From the NCBI GenBank assembly GCA_913055805.1, contig CAJXLF010000002.1, forward strand, positions 62,001-126,000: 64,000 bases of DNA, given 5' to 3'. The notes beneath the pieces are model-generated. The model did not search any database. It was not told where the DNA came from and worked only from the letters and a program-made list of their open reading frames with translations. This stretch comes from an uncultured Salinisphaerales bacterium (GTDB taxonomy: Bacteria; Pseudomonadota; Gammaproteobacteria; Nevskiales; CAJXLF01). Positions 19,497 through 30,314 of the stretch are shown in pieces; the stretch's first letter is position 1, and each line of letters starts with the position of its first letter. The position numbers and the translations under genes are program-made.

Positions 19497-19542
19497 GTTT
19501 TCCGGCTTCTGACAGCCATGACCTGACGGGGCCGCCCTCGCT

Positions 19543-20292
19543 GTGACCTTCAAGCTGCAGCACATCCTGCCGGGTGACCCGCCCGACGCATTCCCCGCCA
19601 CGCATACGGCACTGCGCCAGCCCAATGGTTTGCTCGCGGTTGGTGGAGATCTGAGTACAGAACGCCTGATCAGTGCATACAGCCGCGGCATATTCCCCTG
19701 GTTCAGTGAAGGTGAACCCATACTCTGGTGGACACCCGACCCGCGCACGGTATTCCGGCCGGGCGAGGTTCATGTGTCGAAAAAGCTGCAGCGTTTGCTC
19801 AAACGCGGCGAATTCGCGGTCACGCTTGATGGGGCATTTGCCGATGTCATGCTTCATTGCGCTCAACCCCGACGCCGGGACAGCGGCACCTGGTTACTGC
19901 CTAACATGCGCGCGGCTTATCAGGCGTTACATGAAAAAGGCTTTGCGCACTCAGTAGAAGTCTGGCAACACGGCCAGCTGGTGGGCGGCTTATACGGCAT
20001 TGCCCTGGGCCGCGCTTTTTTTGGCGAATCCATGTTCAGCCGCCGCAGCGACATGTCCAAGGTTGCCCTGGTGATGCTGTCACGTCAGCTAAAGGAATGG
20101 GGTTTTCTGTTGTTTGACGGCCAGGTGGGCTCCGCCCACCTTTACCGCATGGGCGCCGTTGACATTCCAAGGGCCGAGTTTGAAAAGCTGTTGTGTCGCG
20201 CCGTACCTACCGTGCCCCGCCCTGCCCGCTGGGAGAATACACCCCTGCTGCCGGCGCCGGCAGAACACCTACCCGCGTTTCTGCAAAACTGA
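19543..20292 (+). CDS. aat: Leucyl/phenylalanyl-tRNA-protein transferase
   Basis: A 249-residue L/F transferase, moving Leu or Phe from tRNA to proteins whose N-terminus is Arg or Lys, so that ClpS-ClpAP degrades them. Recognised by ALRQPNGLLAVGGDLSTERLISAYSRGIFPWFSEGEPILWWTPDPRTVF and GGLYGIALGRAFFGESMFSRRSDMSKVAL. The GTG start at 19543 gives family length. It is 73 bases upstream of infA, and clpA/clpS are just beyond in reverse, so the whole N-degron pathway of the Leu/Phe branch is clustered here. Confidence 0.96.
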   Translation: MTFKLQHILPGDPPDAFPATHTALRQPNGLLAVGGDLSTERLISAYSRGIFPWFSEGEPILWWTPDPRTVFRPGEVHVSKKLQRLLKRGEFAVTLDGAFADVMLHCAQPRRRDSGTWLLPNMRAAYQALHEKGFAHSVEVWQHGQLVGGLYGIALGRAFFGESMFSRRSDMSKVALVMLSRQLKEWGFLLFDGQVGSAHLYRMGAVDIPRAEFEKLLCRAVPTVPRPARWENTPLLPAPAEHLPAFLQN

Positions 20293-20306
20293 GTTATTGT
20301 CAGGAA

Positions 20307-20335
20307 TTGCGTCATGAGCGTGCTTTCGTGATAAT
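20307..20335 (+). promoter_or_regulatory. Candidate infA promoter
   Basis: TTGCGT (20307-20312) and GATAAT (20330-20335) with a 17-base spacer lie about 30 bases before infA. The -10 box matches 5 of 6, the -35 box only 3 of 6. Confidence 0.4.
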
Positions 20336-20365
20336 GCGCGCCTTATTTATTCGTACTCGGTATTA

Positions 20366-20584
20366 ATGGCCAAACAAGACGTAATTGAAATGGAAGGCAC
20401 GGTGATGGATGCATTGCCGAACACGACCTTCCGGGTAAAGCTGGAAAACGGGCATATCATCACCGCCCATATTTCCGGACGCATGCGCAAGCACTACATT
20501 CGTATTCTGCGAGGTGACAAGGTGACCGTGCAGCTGACGCCCTACGACCTGACCAAAGGCCGCATTTCCTACCGCGACCGCTGA
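20366..20584 (+). CDS. infA: Translation initiation factor IF-1
   Basis: A 72-residue S1/OB-fold protein that fills the ribosomal A site during initiation. The sequence [19 protein letters not shown] and [42 protein letters not shown] is the classical IF-1 pattern, full length. It stands alone between aat (same strand) and clpA (opposite strand); the 104 bases after it hold only a weak AGCGCT...AGCGCT pairing and no tRNA gene. Confidence 0.98.
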   Translation: MAKQDVIEMEGTVMDALPNTTFRVKLENGHIITAHISGRMRKHYIRILRGDKVTVQLTPYDLTKGRISYRDR

Positions 20585-20688
20585 AGCGCTTACGACGAGC
20601 GCTGTATGCGCTCAAGTTCTACCAGATACAACCGCTGCCTGGCATATCGGCATGCCCGGAAGCCGGTCGGCTATGCGCCTGCCATTGA

Positions 20689-22965
20689 CTAGGCTTCTGC
20701 CGCCGCCTTCCTCTTGGCACTCTTGAACTTCAGCTGCAGACCCTCACCCGCAACATCTACCCGGACTTCACCGCCGTCCTGCAACTTGCCGAACAGCAGC
20801 TCTTCCGCCAGCGGCTTCTTGATCTGTTCCTGAATAACCCGGGCCATGGGCCGCGCGCCCATCTTGCTGTCATAGCCATGTTCCGCCAGCCAGTCGCGCG
20901 CAGCATCGCCCACGGTGATGTGCACACCCCGCTCTTCCAGCTGGGATTCAAGCTGCAGCATGAACTTGTCCACCACATGGCGGATGGTGTTCCCATTCAA
21001 CGGAGCGAACTGGATAATCGCATCGAGACGGTTGCGGAACTCGGGCGCAAAGAATTTCTCGATGGCCTTCATGCCATCGCTGGAATGATCCTGCTCCGTA
21101 AAGCCAATGGTGCTGCGGGCGAGATCCTCCGCACCGGCATTGGTCGTCATGACCAGAATCACATTGCGGAAATCGGCATGCCGGCCGTTATTGTCAGTCA
21201 GACGGCCGTGATCCATCACCTGCAGCAACAGGTTGAAAACGTCGGGGTGCGCTTTTTCGATCTCATCCAGCAGTACGACGGCATGCGGATGCTTGATGAC
21301 CGCTTCGGTCAACAGGCCACCCTGGTCATAACCGACATAGCCCGGCGGCGCGCCGATCAGGCGCGAGACCGTATGCCGTTCCATGTATTCGGACATGTCG
21401 AAACGGATTAATTCGATGCCCATGTGTGAGGCCAGCTGGCGCGTCACCTCGGTCTTGCCCACACCGGTAGGACCGGCAAACAGGAAGCTGCCGATGGGCT
21501 TGTCCGGCTGTCCCAGCCCGGAACGCGACATGCGAATGGAAGACACCAGACCTTCGATGGCGACATCCTGACCGAATATGACCCGCTTGAGATCGCGGTC
21601 CAGATTGCGCAGGGCGTCACGATCGGAGGTGGTCACATGATTGGCCGGAATACGGGCAATGCGGGCAACCGTTTCCTCGATGTCCCGGACGCGCACGGAC
21701 TTGCGGCGCCGCTGGCCGGTCATCAGCCGCAGCCTCGCAGCCGCTTCGTCGATAACATCAATCGCCTTGTCCGGCAGGAAGCGCTCATTGATATGCCGGG
21801 CAGAGAGTTTCACCGCCGCTTCCAGCGCCGCGGGTGTGTACTTGATACCGTGATGGCTCTCGAAACGCTCACGCAGGCCGCGGAGAATCTGCAGCGTTTC
21901 CTCTTCCGTGGGCTCAGGCACGTCGATCTTCTGGAAACGCCGCGTCAGTGCGTGATCTTTTTCGAACACGCCGCGGAACTCGTTATAAGTGGTCGAGCCA
22001 ATGCAGCGCAGCTCGCCCGAGGCCAGCATGGGCTTGATCAGGTTGGAGGCGTCCATGACGCCGCCCGAGGCCGCGCCCGCCCCGATGATGGTATGAATTT
22101 CATCGATGAACAGAATCGCGTGCTTCTCGTCCTGCAGTTGCTTGAGGACAGACTTCAGGCGTTTTTCGAAATCACCCCGGTATTTAGTACCGGCAATCAG
22201 CGCACCCAGATCCAGTGCATAGATAGTGCTGCCGGAAATTGCCGATGGCACTTCCTTTTGCACGATCTTGCGCGCCAGGCCTTCCACGATCGCGGTCTTG
22301 CCGACACCGGCCTCGCCCACCAGCAGGGGGTTGTTCTTGCGGCGGCGACACAGTGTCTGCACCACGCGCTCCACCTCCAGACTGCGGCCGATCAGGGGGT
22401 CGATCATGCCCTTGGCAGCGCGCGCATTCAGGTTGGTAGCGAACTGTTCCAGCGGTTTGGGCGAATCACCCAGTTCCTTGCCGGGGTCTTCCTCGATTTC
22501 GGACTCATGGCCGAGCGATTCGTCTCCGCTTTCCGGCGTGATGCCATGCGAAATATAGTTGATTACTTCCAGGCGGGTGACGCCCTGCTCGCCCAGCAGG
22601 AACACCGCCTGGGTATCCTTTTCGCTGAAGATGGCGACCAGCACATTCAACGGGCCGACTTCCTGACGTTCGGAGGCCTGCACCTGGTAAACGGCTCTTT
22701 GCAGAACCCGCTGGAAACCGAGTGTGGGCTGCACTTCCTGGCTGCCGCCCTCCTCGCTCACCACCGGCACGTTGTCGGCAAGATAGTTACGCAGTTCAGA
22801 CGCCAGCCGCGGCAGTTCCACTCCGCAGGCCCGCAGCACCTCGATGACACTGTCGTGCTCAATCAGGGCAAGCAGCAGATGTTCCACCGTAAGGAATTCA
22901 TGGCTGCTTCTGCGCGCTTCCATGAAGGCGGCATCTAGGGCAGTTTGCAGGTCGCGGCTCAACAT
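20689..22965 (-). CDS. clpA: ATP-dependent Clp protease ATPase subunit ClpA
   Basis: A 758-residue Hsp100 unfoldase that feeds ClpP. It has the Clp_N repeats (residues about 1-140), first AAA+ module with [15 protein letters not shown] near 215 and [18 protein letters not shown], second module with [15 protein letters not shown] near 495 and [16 protein letters not shown]. Sensor 2 and the C-terminal D2-small domain are intact. It lies 15 bases after clpS, its adaptor, in one operon. The length matches E. coli ClpA. Confidence 0.98.
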   Translation of the reverse strand: MLSRDLQTALDAAFMEARRSSHEFLTVEHLLLALIEHDSVIEVLRACGVELPRLASELRNYLADNVPVVSEEGGSQEVQPTLGFQRVLQRAVYQVQASERQEVGPLNVLVAIFSEKDTQAVFLLGEQGVTRLEVINYISHGITPESGDESLGHESEIEEDPGKELGDSPKPLEQFATNLNARAAKGMIDPLIGRSLEVERVVQTLCRRRKNNPLLVGEAGVGKTAIVEGLARKIVQKEVPSAISGSTIYALDLGALIAGTKYRGDFEKRLKSVLKQLQDEKHAILFIDEIHTIIGAGAASGGVMDASNLIKPMLASGELRCIGSTTYNEFRGVFEKDHALTRRFQKIDVPEPTEEETLQILRGLRERFESHHGIKYTPAALEAAVKLSARHINERFLPDKAIDVIDEAAARLRLMTGQRRRKSVRVRDIEETVARIARIPANHVTTSDRDALRNLDRDLKRVIFGQDVAIEGLVSSIRMSRSGLGQPDKPIGSFLFAGPTGVGKTEVTRQLASHMGIELIRFDMSEYMERHTVSRLIGAPPGYVGYDQGGLLTEAVIKHPHAVVLLDEIEKAHPDVFNLLLQVMDHGRLTDNNGRHADFRNVILVMTTNAGAEDLARSTIGFTEQDHSSDGMKAIEKFFAPEFRNRLDAIIQFAPLNGNTIRHVVDKFMLQLESQLEERGVHITVGDAARDWLAEHGYDSKMGARPMARVIQEQIKKPLAEELLFGKLQDGGEVRVDVAGEGLQLKFKSAKRKAAAEA

Positions 22966-22980
22966 AACTGATCCTCTGGC

Positions 22981-23298
22981 TTATACCCGTTCCAATGTAC
23001 ACAACAGCGGATGCTGATGCTCACGCGCATGGTTGTTCACCTGGGCGGCCTTGGTCTCGGCGATTTCCGCCGCGTAGGTACCCGCCACAGCCTTGCCACG
23101 TGTATGCACTTCCAGCATCGTTTGCACCGCCCGCTCGTGGGTCATGCTGAAAAACGTTCTCAGCACCAGCACGACGTAATCCATGGGCGTGTAGTCATCA
23201 TTATTCAGCACCACCTGATACATGGGTGGCGGCTGAAGCCTGGGCTTCGCCGGAGCCAGCGCAAGATCGTTGTCACGTTCATGTTGTCTCTCGGTCAT
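22981..23298 (-). CDS. clpS: ClpAP adaptor protein ClpS
   Basis: A 105-residue adaptor that binds N-terminal Leu, Phe, Trp or Tyr and hands the substrate to ClpA. Family marks are [25 protein letters not shown], with the NDD that binds the substrate's amino group, and [31 protein letters not shown], and the ClpA-binding surface. The flexible N-terminal arm is present. First gene of the clpS-clpA operon, divergent from gspC. Confidence 0.97.
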   Translation of the reverse strand: MTERQHERDNDLALAPAKPRLQPPPMYQVVLNNDDYTPMDYVVLVLRTFFSMTHERAVQTMLEVHTRGKAVAGTYAAEIAETKAAQVNNHAREHQHPLLCTLERV

Positions 23299-23467
23299 AC
23301 CTCACATTCTAGCCCATGGCAGGCTCGATTCCGGTGACACTCTTCTCTGAGACCAGCACCGGCATATAAATATCCCGACTCTCATGGTAATGACTTCTTG
23401 GCGGATTGGAATCAGAAGAAAGCGCATGGGTTTGTGGACATTGGCTGACAGGGCTATCATGCGTTGG

Positions 23468-23496
23468 TTGACATCCAATACCTTCTTTAATCAATA
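23468..23496 (+). promoter_or_regulatory. Possible gspC promoter
   Basis: A perfect TTGACA -35 box at 23468-23473 is followed after 16-17 bases by ATCAAT/TCAATA, a poor -10. It lies about 30 bases before the gspC start in the 228-base gap to clpS, the expected place for the secretion-operon promoter. No other clear signal was seen in that gap. Confidence 0.3.
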
Positions 23497-23526
23497 ACTA
23501 ACGGTAGATACCGGAGCTTCTGTTCG

Positions 23527-24447
23527 ATGGGCACATCCCCGACTGCGTTGATGCAAAAATTGCCGGGCGGCCAGGATAAATGGCTGCGTTTGAGTCAGCG
23601 TGGCGCCAATCTTCTGCTGATTGTGCTCTGTGCGGTTTCACTGGCACGCATTATCTGGGCGTTATGGCCCGCAGAAATACAGACGTCCCAACTACCCGTG
23701 CTGAACACCGGTACTGACCAGCAGGCCAGCCAACAGGTCAATCTGAGCGTCATCTATAACAACCACCTGTTCGGGCGCGCTGAAATCAAAAAAGAGCAGA
23801 GTCCCGAATCCGCCCCGGTCGATGCGCCTGAAACGCGGCTGAATCTCGTACTGACCGGCATCATGTCTGCCAGCGACGGACAACATTCCCGCGCGCTGAT
23901 CAAGGATGGTTCCGGCAAGCAGCGCCCTTATGGCATCGGCGACGACCTGCCCGGCAACGCCAAGCTTTCTGCCATTCACAGCGACCGGGTCATCCTGGAA
24001 CGGGCCGGTCGCTACGAAACCCTGAGGATGGAGCAGAAAGACGGCAAGACCACGCCGAGCAGTTCCCGCCGCACTTCCTCCCGCACCGCCTCTGCCCCTC
24101 TGCCTGGCGAGGCAGGCATTTCCGCCGAGACTGCTGCCAAGCTGAGTGAGGCGCGTAACGAGATCCTGCAGGACCCGACCAAGGCAAGCCAATACATACG
24201 TGTACAGCCTGTGTACAATCAGGGACAACTACAGGGATATCGGGTTTACCCGGGCAGGGATAGAGCACTGTTTAAGGACATGGGGTTGCGAGCAGGGGAG
24301 TTGCTCACAAGCGTCAACGGCATTCAGCTGGATGATCCGACCAAGGCATTGCAGATGCTGACTGACCTCAGCCAGGCGAGCGATATCGCTGTCACCCTGG
24401 AACGTGCCGGCCAGAGCCGCACACTGAACATCAACTTGAACCAATAA
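23527..24447 (+). CDS. gspC: Type II secretion inner-membrane clamp protein GspC
   Basis: A 306-residue protein with one transmembrane helix (LLIVLCAVSLARIIWALW, about 30-47), a homology region (about 70-165: VIYNNHLFGRAE and NLVLTGIMSASDGQHSRALIKD) and a C-terminal PDZ-like domain (about 225-306: VQPVYNQGQLQGYRVYPGRDRALFKDMGLRAGELLTSVNGIQLDDP). GspC links the inner-membrane platform to the outer-membrane secretin. It is the first gene of gspC-D-E-F, in the canonical order, 22 bases before gspD. Confidence 0.93.
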   Translation: MGTSPTALMQKLPGGQDKWLRLSQRGANLLLIVLCAVSLARIIWALWPAEIQTSQLPVLNTGTDQQASQQVNLSVIYNNHLFGRAEIKKEQSPESAPVDAPETRLNLVLTGIMSASDGQHSRALIKDGSGKQRPYGIGDDLPGNAKLSAIHSDRVILERAGRYETLRMEQKDGKTTPSSSRRTSSRTASAPLPGEAGISAETAAKLSEARNEILQDPTKASQYIRVQPVYNQGQLQGYRVYPGRDRALFKDMGLRAGELLTSVNGIQLDDPTKALQMLTDLSQASDIAVTLERAGQSRTLNINLNQ

Positions 24448-24469
24448 TCCGGTAGCCGGTAGCGCTTAT

Positions 24470-26464
24470 ATGAACAGAATGAACCGTTATCTGACGAAAT
24501 TCGGCGGCCTGTTACTGATCATCGCCCTGCTCCAGGGTCCGGTCAGCGCGCAGGAAGACTTCACCCTGAACTTCCAGGATGCCGATATCGGGACTCTGAT
24601 CGCGACCATCAGCGAACTCACTGGCAAGAACTTTGTTATCGACCCGCGGGTGAAGGGTAATGTGACGGTGCTTTCCTCGGAACCCATGGATGCGGATGGC
24701 GTTTACGCCACCTTCCTGTCCATTCTGCAGGTACATGGCTTTGCTGCCGTGCCTGCCGGTGATGTGATCAAGATTGTGCCCGAAGTTGTTGCCAAACAGG
24801 CAGGCGGGCCCAGTGTCGGCACCACGCGCATACGCGGTATTGGTGAAGAAGTGGTGACCCAGGTTGTCGAGGTTCAAAATGTACCTGCCGCCCAGCTGGT
24901 GGCCATTCTGCGCCCCCTGGTGCCACAGTACGGGCATCTCGCCGCCTATACACCCTCCAACATGCTCATTCTCTCGGACCGCGCCGACAACGTTGCGCGT
25001 CTGATGCAGATCATTGCCCGCATTGACCAGACCGGCGACTCCGAAATCGAGGTGGTTCGCCTCGAGCACGCAACTGCCACAGAGGTAGCCCGCCTGGTCA
25101 ACAGCCTTAACCTGTCCCAGGAAGCCAAGAAGGCCGACCCCACCTCGGCGGGTGTCACCATCGTGCCGGACGAACGCACCAACAGCATTCTCATCAGTGG
25201 CGACAAATCCGAACGTCTGCGCATCAAGGCCATTGTGACCAACCTGGATACCCCGGTAGACAGCGGCGGTGATACCCAGGTGGTTTACCTGCGATATGCC
25301 AAGGCTGAAACCCTGGCGCCGATTCTGGAAGGTTATGCCGAGGAAGCCCAGGCGCAGGCCGGAGAAAAAGGCGCGGAAAGCAGCTCTGCTTCCAATCGCC
25401 CGGGAGTACGTATTCTGCCCGAACCCGATATCAATGCCCTGGTGATTACCGCACCGCCGAAAACCATGCGCGCGATCCGCAATGTGATCACGCAGCTGGA
25501 TATCCGCCGCGCCCAGGTGCTGGTGGAAGCGATTATTGCCGAGGTCAGCCTCAACAAGACGCGCGAACTGGGTGTTGACTGGGCCCTGCTGGATGACGAT
25601 GAAGTCGCTGCTGCCGGCCTGTTGAGTCTGGACCCGGCTGACCTGGCCTCGGCTGTCGCCCAGGGTAATGCCGTGGGCCTGCTGCGCTCCGGCCTGAATA
25701 TCGGCGGCGGCACGTCAGATGACGGACGGGATTTCGCGATTCTGATCCGTGCCCTGCGTGGCGACGGCAATACCAATATCCTGTCCACGCCAAACCTGGT
25801 GACCCTGGATAACGAAGAAGCCGAGATCACCGTCGGCCAGGAAGTGCCTTTTCTGACGGGCTCGTTCAGCAATACCGGCGCAACCAATGGCAGCGTGAAT
25901 CCCTTCCAGACGGTAGAACGCCGCGATGTGGGGCTGACACTGAAAATTACGCCCCAGATCAATGAAGGCAAGTCTGTCCAGCTCAAGATCGAGCAGGAGA
26001 CCTCGGGCATCAGTGCGGGCTCCGACTCTGCCGTTGACCTGATTACCAACAAGCGGACTCTGACCACTTCGGTCCTCGTCGACAGCGGCGACATTCTGGT
26101 GCTCGGTGGCCTGATTGATGACCAGTTAATTGAAACCGAAACGGCTGTGCCCCTGCTCAGTCGCATTCCGCTGCTAGGCGAATTGTTCCGCTCGCGCAGC
26201 GTTACCAAGGACAAGCGTAATCTGATGATTTTCATCCGTCCCGTCATCCTGCGCGATGGCGGCCAGGCCAACTACTACACACGTCAGAAATACGATTTCA
26301 TGCGGCAACGTTTTGCCGAAGAGTACAAGGCCGGCTCCTACCTGATCGACCGTGATTCCCGTCCTGTCATGCCGGAAATCAGCATCTACGACACACCACC
26401 GCTGACAGGCAATGGCGCTGCCCAGACGACAACAACGAATCAGACATCGACCGACACTCCATGA
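24470..26464 (+). CDS. gspD: Type II secretion secretin GspD
   Basis: A 664-residue outer-membrane channel. A signal peptide (ends VSAQ-ED near residue 28) is followed by N0 ([37 protein letters not shown]), three N domains (to about residue 340) and the secretin core with [35 protein letters not shown] and [10 protein letters not shown]. The core carries [33 protein letters not shown] in the usual place. The stop overlaps gspE by four bases. It secretes folded periplasmic proteins in complex with GspC. Confidence 0.97.
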   Translation: MNRMNRYLTKFGGLLLIIALLQGPVSAQEDFTLNFQDADIGTLIATISELTGKNFVIDPRVKGNVTVLSSEPMDADGVYATFLSILQVHGFAAVPAGDVIKIVPEVVAKQAGGPSVGTTRIRGIGEEVVTQVVEVQNVPAAQLVAILRPLVPQYGHLAAYTPSNMLILSDRADNVARLMQIIARIDQTGDSEIEVVRLEHATATEVARLVNSLNLSQEAKKADPTSAGVTIVPDERTNSILISGDKSERLRIKAIVTNLDTPVDSGGDTQVVYLRYAKAETLAPILEGYAEEAQAQAGEKGAESSSASNRPGVRILPEPDINALVITAPPKTMRAIRNVITQLDIRRAQVLVEAIIAEVSLNKTRELGVDWALLDDDEVAAAGLLSLDPADLASAVAQGNAVGLLRSGLNIGGGTSDDGRDFAILIRALRGDGNTNILSTPNLVTLDNEEAEITVGQEVPFLTGSFSNTGATNGSVNPFQTVERRDVGLTLKITPQINEGKSVQLKIEQETSGISAGSDSAVDLITNKRTLTTSVLVDSGDILVLGGLIDDQLIETETAVPLLSRIPLLGELFRSRSVTKDKRNLMIFIRPVILRDGGQANYYTRQKYDFMRQRFAEEYKAGSYLIDRDSRPVMPEISIYDTPPLTGNGAAQTTTTNQTSTDTP

Positions 26465-27939
26465 GCGCCAATCCAGCTCAACTACCGTTTGCCTTTGCCA
26501 AGCGTCACGGGGTATTGCCCGGTGATGACCATGGCGATTATCTGGAAATTCTCTGCCGGCCGGATGTGAGGCTGACGGTGGCAACCGAAGTCCGTCGCGT
26601 ACTCGGGCGCCCCATCCGCCTGAGCAAGATCAGCCAGGAGGACTTTGACCGCCTCTTGCAACAACGCTATTCCGAACAGTCATCGGAAGCCATGCAGGCC
26701 ATGGAAGGATTCGACGACGAATTCGACCTGTCCAGCGCCGCGCAGGCCCTGTCCGAACCTGAAGACTTGCTGGAAAGCGAGGACGACGCGCCAATCATTC
26801 GTCTGATCAATGCCCTGCTGACCGAGGCCATCAAGATGAATGTTTCGGACATTCACATCGAGCCTTTCGAACAGCGCCTGATCGTGCGTTTCCGCGTGGA
26901 TGGCGTGCTACGGGAAATGCTGGCGCCCTCACGCTCCCTGGCGCCGCTGATTGTGTCGCGCATCAAGGTGCTGGCCAAGCTCGACATTGCCGAGAAACGC
27001 CTGCCGCAGGATGGCCGCATCTCCCTGCGTCTTGCCGGGCGCGCTGTTGATGTACGTGTTTCCACCATTCCCTCGGGTCATGGCGAGCGCGTAGTGCTGC
27101 GTCTGCTGGACAAGCAGGCCGGCCGCCTCGATCTGGAACAGCTGGGCATGGAGAAGAATACGCTGAACAGCATTGATCAGCTGATCCACAAACCTCATGG
27201 CATCATCCTGGTCACCGGCCCTACCGGTTCGGGCAAGACCACCACGTTGTACGCCGCTCTGGCGCGCATCAACTCCAAGACGCGCAACATCATGACGGTT
27301 GAGGATCCGATCGAATACTATATCGACGGCGTCGGCCAGACCCAGGTCAACACCAAGGTCAACATGACCTTCGCACGAGGTCTGCGCGCCATACTGCGCC
27401 AGGACCCTGATGTGGTGATGGTGGGTGAAATTCGTGACCTGGAGACCGCGGAAATCGCCGTGCAGGCCTCTTTAACAGGTCACCTGGTGATGTCTACCCT
27501 GCATACCAACTCTGCCGTGGGCGCCGTAGCCCGTCTGCGCGACATGGGCGTTGAACCGTTCCTGCTGTCCTCCAGTCTGATCGGCCTGATGGCTCAGCGC
27601 CTGGTGCGCACCCTCTGCAAGCAATGCCGCGAACCTTACAGCCCGAATGACTGGGAACGCAGTTTCCTCAAATTGAGCGAAAAAGACGATGTCACGCTGT
27701 ATCACGCGCGCGGCTGCGAGCAGTGCAGCCAGTCAGGTTACCGTGGCCGTACCGGCATCTACGAGCTGATCCTGGTAAACGACGAAATGCGCCGTCTGAT
27801 TCATGATGGCGCTTCCGAACAGGCGTTGGAGAAGCATGCCCGCCAGACCACGGCGAGCATCAACGATGACGGACGCCGTCGTGTCCTCGCTGGCGACACG
27901 ACGCTGGAAGAAGTTCTGCGCGTAACGCGCGAAGACTAG
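26461..27939 (+). CDS. gspE: Type II secretion ATPase GspE
   Basis: A 492-residue cytoplasmic hexameric ATPase powering pseudopilus assembly. It has the N-terminal T2SSE_N region (first 130 residues), Walker [16 protein letters not shown] near 255, Asp box DPIEYYIDG, Walker [22 protein letters not shown], His box and the C-terminal zinc module with four cysteines (CKQCREPY near 386 and [12 protein letters not shown] near 425), as in GspE rather than PilB. It follows gspD with a 4-base overlap and is ten bases before gspF. Confidence 0.97.
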   Translation: MSANPAQLPFAFAKRHGVLPGDDHGDYLEILCRPDVRLTVATEVRRVLGRPIRLSKISQEDFDRLLQQRYSEQSSEAMQAMEGFDDEFDLSSAAQALSEPEDLLESEDDAPIIRLINALLTEAIKMNVSDIHIEPFEQRLIVRFRVDGVLREMLAPSRSLAPLIVSRIKVLAKLDIAEKRLPQDGRISLRLAGRAVDVRVSTIPSGHGERVVLRLLDKQAGRLDLEQLGMEKNTLNSIDQLIHKPHGIILVTGPTGSGKTTTLYAALARINSKTRNIMTVEDPIEYYIDGVGQTQVNTKVNMTFARGLRAILRQDPDVVMVGEIRDLETAEIAVQASLTGHLVMSTLHTNSAVGAVARLRDMGVEPFLLSSSLIGLMAQRLVRTLCKQCREPYSPNDWERSFLKLSEKDDVTLYHARGCEQCSQSGYRGRTGIYELILVNDEMRRLIHDGASEQALEKHARQTTASINDDGRRRVLAGDTTLEEVLRVTRED

Positions 27940-27949
27940 GCGGCAAGGC

Positions 27950-29170
27950 ATGGGCGCATTCGAATACACAGCCCTGGACAGCCGCGGCAAACAGCAGCGT
28001 GGCGTGCTGGAAGGCGACGCTCCACGCCAGATTCGGCAGCAATTACGCGAACGCGGCCTCACCCCGCTGGATGTTCAGGAAGTCAGTGAGCGCAAACGCG
28101 GCGGCGGACGCAGCCGGCTATCCCTTACGCGCAACCGCATCAGCGTTACCGAACTGGCCTTGTTCACGCGCCAGCTGGCGACCCTGGTCAAGGCCGGCCT
28201 ACCCCTCGAGGCAGCGCTGCAGGCGGTTGCACAGCAAACTGATAACCAACGCACGCAACGAGTGACACTGGGCATTCGTTCCAAGGTGCTTGAAGGCCAT
28301 GCGCTGGCCGATGCGCTGAGCGACTTTCCCCAGGTTTTCCCTGAAATTTACCGCGCCACGGTGGCTGCAGGTGAACAATCCGGCCATCTTGACGGAGTAC
28401 TGGAAAGGCTTGCCGAGTACGTCGAAAACCAGCAGGTCATGCGCCAGAAAGTGCAACTCGCCCTGCTCTACCCTGTCATTCTGACTTTCGTCGCGATCGG
28501 CGTGGTCATTGTGTTGCTGGCCAAGGTCGTCCCCGACGTTGTTGGCGTTTTCGACAGCATTGACGCTGAACTGCCTGCCCTGACCAAGGGCCTGATAGCG
28601 ACCAGTGACTTTCTGAGGGACTATGGCCTGATCCTGCTGGTTTTGCTCGGGGCAGGCCTGTTTCTGTGGCGGTTGGCGTTGACCAGACCCCATATACGTC
28701 GCGCCTACCATCTCTGGCTCCTGCGTCTGCCGCTGGTCGGGCGCCTGGTGCTCGGAACCAATACCGGACGTTTCACACGCACACTGAGTATTCTGGTCAA
28801 CAGTGGCGTACCGGTGCTGGACGCACTGCAGATCAGCAGCGAAGTCATTGGCAATGTCCCCATGCGTGAAGCCATTGAAGAAACTGCGCAACGTGTACGT
28901 GAGGGCAGCAGTATCCACGATGCCCTGGCCAAACACCGGCTGTTCCCCGCCATCACCCTGCATCTGATTGCCAATGGTGAGGCTTCGGGTGATCTGGGCG
29001 GCATGCTGGAACGTGCCGCGATTCACCAGGAGCGCGAGGTGGAAACCCTTGTAGGGGCGCTGATGGGGCTGTTTGAACCCCTGCTCATCCTGGTAATGGG
29101 TGGCGTGGTGCTGCTCATCGTACTGGCCATCCTGCTGCCGATTTTCGAGATTAACCAGCTCGTTCAATAA
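27950..29170 (+). CDS. gspF: Type II secretion platform protein GspF
   Basis: A 406-residue inner-membrane protein with two copies of the T2SSF cytoplasmic domain (about 70-195 and 275-395) and three hydrophobic helices (near 170-195, 220-240, 375-400). MGAFEYTALDSRGKQQRGVLEGDAPRQIRQQLRERGLTPLDV is the usual N-terminus, and SLPLEAALQAVAQQ-type motifs repeat. It completes the C-D-E-F block; gspG and the rest of the operon do not follow in this window. Confidence 0.96.
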   Translation: MGAFEYTALDSRGKQQRGVLEGDAPRQIRQQLRERGLTPLDVQEVSERKRGGGRSRLSLTRNRISVTELALFTRQLATLVKAGLPLEAALQAVAQQTDNQRTQRVTLGIRSKVLEGHALADALSDFPQVFPEIYRATVAAGEQSGHLDGVLERLAEYVENQQVMRQKVQLALLYPVILTFVAIGVVIVLLAKVVPDVVGVFDSIDAELPALTKGLIATSDFLRDYGLILLVLLGAGLFLWRLALTRPHIRRAYHLWLLRLPLVGRLVLGTNTGRFTRTLSILVNSGVPVLDALQISSEVIGNVPMREAIEETAQRVREGSSIHDALAKHRLFPAITLHLIANGEASGDLGGMLERAAIHQEREVETLVGALMGLFEPLLILVMGGVVLLIVLAILLPIFEINQLVQ

Positions 29171-29179
29171 CTTTGAGTC

Positions 29180-29251
29180 TCAGGACGTCTTTCCCGGAAC
29201 ATCGGCAGAGTTGGCCGGGTGATAACCTTTTCCGCGCACCGTATGCAGTAT
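29180..29251 (-). pseudogene. Vestige of an OmpR-family response regulator C-terminus
   Basis: Right behind plsX, reading in the same direction but in another frame, lie about 23 codons whose product is ILHTVRGKGYHPANSADVPGKTS, ending in TGA at 29180. ILHTVRGKGYHP matches the last strands of the winged helix of OmpR/PhoB-type response regulators (consensus I-x-TVRG-x-GY). The rest of such a gene is not present; plsX sits where it should be. I read this as the stump left by a deletion or rearrangement. It could be chance, since it is short. Confidence 0.5.
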
Positions 29252-29258
29252 CGACGGA

Positions 29259-30281
29259 TCAGCCAGCCTGGGCCAGCGCCTGCTCCAGAAGATGACTGAT
29301 TTTTGCAGGCACGGCCTTTTCAACTTCATGCATGCAGATGCTGATGGCATTGCCGAAGGCCTGTACATCTGCACTACCGTGACTCTTGATGACGATACCG
29401 TTCAGACCCAGCAGGCTTGCGCCATTGTAATTGCGCGGGTCCACACGCCGCTTGAAGGCCTTGAGCACCGGCAAAGCCATCAGGGCTGCCAGTTTGGTCA
29501 GCGGGTTGCGCGAAAATTCCTCGCGCATGAACTCGCCAATCAGTTTGGCCACACCCTCACTGGTTTTCAGCGCAACATTACCGACAAAACCATCGCAAAC
29601 CACTACGTCGACGTCACCCAGGAAGATGTCGTTCCCTTCGACAAACCCGACGTAGTTGAGGCCGCTTAGTTCCAGAAGTTTGGCGGCGCTCTGAATGGCG
29701 TCGTTACCCTTGATCTCTTCCTCGCCGATATTCAGCAGAGCAACGCTCGGACGGTTGATGCCTTCCATCTCGGTGACAAGCACCGAACCCATGACGGCGA
29801 ACTGGAAAAGATGCTCCGGGCTACATTCTGCGTTGGCGCCCAGATCCAGCATGAACGTATAGCCCCGGCGGGAAGGAATGGCGGAAATAATGGCGGGTCG
29901 GTCAATGCCAGGCAGGGTTTTCAGCACAAAACGCGAAGTCGCCATGAGGGCGCCGGTGTTACCGGCACTGACACAGGCATCCGCTTCACCCGACTTGACG
30001 AGGTTGATCGCAACGCGCATGGAGGAATCACGCTTGCCCCGCAAGGCTTTGGAGGGCAGTTCGTCCATGCCCACCACCTGACTGGCATGCTGCACGGACA
30101 GCCGCCCGGCATGACGCCTGAGCTCTGCGCCTGCAGCCTGCTCGAGCACAGACTGATCACCAACCAGTATCAGCTTAAGATGAGGGTAGGCCTTCAACGC
30201 ATTCAAGGCAGCTGGCAGCACCACGGTATGCCCATGGTCTCCGCTCATTGCGTCAAGGGCCAGAGTGACCGTACGGGTCAT
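29259..30281 (-). CDS. plsX: Acyl-ACP:phosphate acyltransferase PlsX
   Basis: A 340-residue enzyme that turns acyl-ACP and phosphate into acyl phosphate for PlsY, the first step of phospholipid synthesis. It begins [25 protein letters not shown] and has [60 protein letters not shown] and [19 protein letters not shown], all typical. It is third in yceD-rpmF-plsX. Its stop abuts the response-regulator remnant. Confidence 0.97.
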   Translation of the reverse strand: MTRTVTLALDAMSGDHGHTVVLPAALNALKAYPHLKLILVGDQSVLEQAAGAELRRHAGRLSVQHASQVVGMDELPSKALRGKRDSSMRVAINLVKSGEADACVSAGNTGALMATSRFVLKTLPGIDRPAIISAIPSRRGYTFMLDLGANAECSPEHLFQFAVMGSVLVTEMEGINRPSVALLNIGEEEIKGNDAIQSAAKLLELSGLNYVGFVEGNDIFLGDVDVVVCDGFVGNVALKTSEGVAKLIGEFMREEFSRNPLTKLAALMALPVLKAFKRRVDPRNYNGASLLGLNGIVIKSHGSADVQAFGNAISICMHEVEKAVPAKISHLLEQALAQAG

Positions 30282-30314
30282 CTCGGCATCCCTTTAGAGA
30301 GAGAGTTGAGGAAC

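Noticed and set aside
20585-20688. Possible tRNA gene after infA, as in E. coli
   Set aside because: No cloverleaf, no TTC loop, no CCA end could be laid out.
21637-22938. Long plus-strand open frame opposite clpA
   Set aside because: Antisense shadow; no ribosome binding site, no recognisable family, and clpA is complete on the other strand.
28199-29167. Minus-strand open frame of over 320 codons opposite gspF
   Set aside because: Shadow frame; rich in His, Gln and Asn, no family likeness, gspF intact.
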